Shown: piece after piece, positions 54,601 to 57,600 of the stretch
Layout: each line of letters begins with the position of its first letter
How positions within the stretch are numbered: the stretch's first letter is position 1
Source: Undaria pinnatifida
Lineage: Eukaryota > Sar > Phaeophyceae > Laminariales > Alariaceae
NCBI GenBank assembly: GCA_012845835.1
Contig: JABAKD010000017.1
Coordinates: 8,083,600 to 8,147,599, forward strand
Direction of reading: 5' to 3'
Length of the DNA: 64,000 bases
Made by a program: the position numbers and the translations under genes
Notes under the pieces: generated by a model
Told to the model about the DNA's origin: nothing
Seen by the model: the letters and a program-made list of their open reading frames with translations, nothing else
Database searches by the model: none

Positions 54601-57600
54601 TGGAGAAAACGAAAACTGCTGGTGAACCGATTTCTGAAGAAAATCCCGTGACCTATGGGTAAAAGAGAATCGCACAGAACAAAAGCGGCGTTTTTTTTTT
54701 TCCGACGATTTTTGAGTTAAGGAGCCCCCCGTCATTCAGAAAAACAAAAAAGCCAAAAAAAGGTATACCTTGATACAATTTACGACGATTTTGGGGTTGA
54801 GGAGCCCCCCATCATTCGGAAAAGAAAATAGCCAAAAAAAGGTATACATTTTAATACAATTTACGACGACTTTGGGAATAACGAGCCCCCCATCATTCGG
54901 AAAAGAAAATAGCCAAAAAAAGGTATACCTTCGTACAATTTACGACGTTTTTTGGGTTGAGGAGCCCCCCGTTATTCAGAAAAACAAAATACCCAAAAAA
55001 AGGTATACCTTAATACAATTTACGACGATTTTGGGGTTGAGGAGCCCCTCGCCATTCGGAAAAAAAAATAGCCAAAAAAAGGCATACCTCTATCCTAGAA
55101 CGCGTCTTTTTTCAACCATGCCTAACTAACCCTACGCTGAAAACCCTACTCGTACCACCAGCAAGGTCGTTTCACCGAGTGCATTCTCGTGCTCGTGCGG
55201 ATTATTTCTGGGTAGAAATTGACCAGTGGAGAGCGCGCTGGAGTGCTCAGGTGTGTAGCATGGTAGCAAAATTCGATGGAATCGACGAGCGTAAAGCTGA
55301 AAAGTTGGTTGTCCAGAAGGTCGCTGAGGGCGAAAACCTCTCACGAGTTGAGCTGGAGAGGGTAAAAGCAAGATGATAAAATGAAAACGATAAAAATGAA
55401 AACATGTCGACATATTATTCTATTGTTTTTTTTTCTTTTTTTTTTCCCTTTCTTTTCTTGTGGTCTGTGGCTTGTTTTGTTGTGTTCTCGTACCCGGGCG
55501 GTATACGCTACGAGAATTCCTCGCGCTTTGCCTTGATGAATTTCGACTACTCGTTTGATCTACTCTGTCTCACGATCTGTGACGACATACCTTGTTTTTT
55601 GTATCTCACTAGGATGAAGAATCAGCAAGAACACCGACTGGGTGTAACTGGGTGTACTGATGATGTGTCGTTGGGTAGAAAGAACGGTTAAATATGTGAA
55701 GACGACACACACATTTTATTGACATGTACCAGGTATGTAATATCATGCATGCTGTTGCATTGTCACCACATGTCATAAACCAAGCATAAAATACTACGGG
55801 GTATGTAGTGCAAAACACCAGCCCTGTGAACGTTTTTAGTGCACAGTGTTTAGTGCCGTTGAGACCGTATTGGCAGCTGTGCACGACCTACTACTTGTAC
55901 TTGTACCCCTTCTCGTTCCAACACTAATAGTCTATTAATAGTAGTGCTTTCCTTTTCAACTCTTGGTTTACGTGACACTTATTGCTGTTAGATGTATTCT
56001 CACTCCAACATTATATATAGTCTAGATATTATTAGTATAAATGCTTTCCTTTTATTTAACTCTTGGTTCACGTTTATTGCTGTAACATGTGTAGACTTTA
56101 GTGCTGAAGTTTTGACTGCGCGTTGGGTCCTGCGTTCTTACAGCTGGTATACGTGCACCAAAACGGTGCAGCTCTCTTGGTTGCAAACGTTTCCGGGCGT
56201 AGCTTTTGGTGTAAAGTTTTGATTGTCTGTTGGGTTTGGAATTCTCACGTTCTTACAACTAGACTACGCGCGAGTATTTTTTTTTCCCATAGGGTATTCT
56301 TGCACTCTGCAGTGACTGGAACCTGTCGTGTGGGACCACGGACTTGATTATGCGAGTTGAGGGATGTGAAAACAGCAACTCGTGATGTACCTGATAGCGC
56401 AGCTTAGAATGGTCTATACTACATGAAAAATTAATAATGTAGTGTCTCTCATATACACCATCTCGCCCGTTTAGTGTTTGTACTATTAATAATAGAATAG
56501 AGCAAAACAAAATATTACTCCGAGTACTGAACATATCATTCCCCCCCCCTCCACGCCCACCACCCGCACGATCGCCTAGACCGAGCACCACGCGTAAAAC
56601 AAGCCCCTACATACCTTTGATCTCACAGCCGGAGTGTGTAATAATTGAATATTATATGTGACCTAAACCTCTTAACCCCGCCCCCCCCCCCCCCGCTCTC
56701 CCTTGCTCAAGCGCCCCACCTAATATTGAAATCCGCCAGAGTAATAAACACTTCCACGCACTGGATATCACCTCATTTTCTTTCTAGAACCATCCATGCC
56801 GCTGCTTTCTCCCCCCCCCCCTCCCCCCCCCCCCCCCGCTCCCAACGCCCCCAACTTCCCCACCACCCGCACCATCGCCTAGACCTAGCACCACACGCAT
56901 AGCAAACCCCTACATATATGCCACCTAAAGCCCTTCCTTCCCCCCCCTCCCCCACCTCCTCCCCTCCCCCACCCTCCCACCCCACCCCCACCCCCTCCAA
57001 CACTCCGCCCTCTACTCACTGGTTGTACGACATAAAGGATATACATGATAAACTGGTGCATTCTTTCCAAAACCGTCACATTTATCCCCTTAAAAGAATG
57101 TATAGTTTCCACGCACAGATTGAGCTGCCCCACCCGCCCCGCCCCCGCCGCAACCCCCCCCCCCATGATAAACTGGTGCATTTTCCAAAACCGTCAGATT
57201 TATCCCCTTGGAGGATTTGTAGTTTCCACGCACAAATTGAGCTGCCCCCCCCCCCCCCCCCTAACCCCGCTCCCCTTTGATCAAAACCATGCCCCCACGT
57301 CCTTCAAAACTCCGCCCTCCCCTCACCGGTTATTCGACTTACAGGAGTCACTTGATAAACGGATGCATTTCATTCCACAGCTGTCAGATTTTGTCCCCCT
57401 CAGAAACGGGTTGTATAAAATCCGCGCACAGACTGACTAACATCACCCTGTTGACCCTGATAGCTACACTGTAGCTGCAAGGGGAGTCGCTGACCTATAT
57501 CCTTAATGAGGACACACAACCCGTAATACGCGCGATCGGAGTATCACACACAGCTTGCAAAGATGAGTTTCGACGAAATATTCGATCTCACAGCTGGAGT

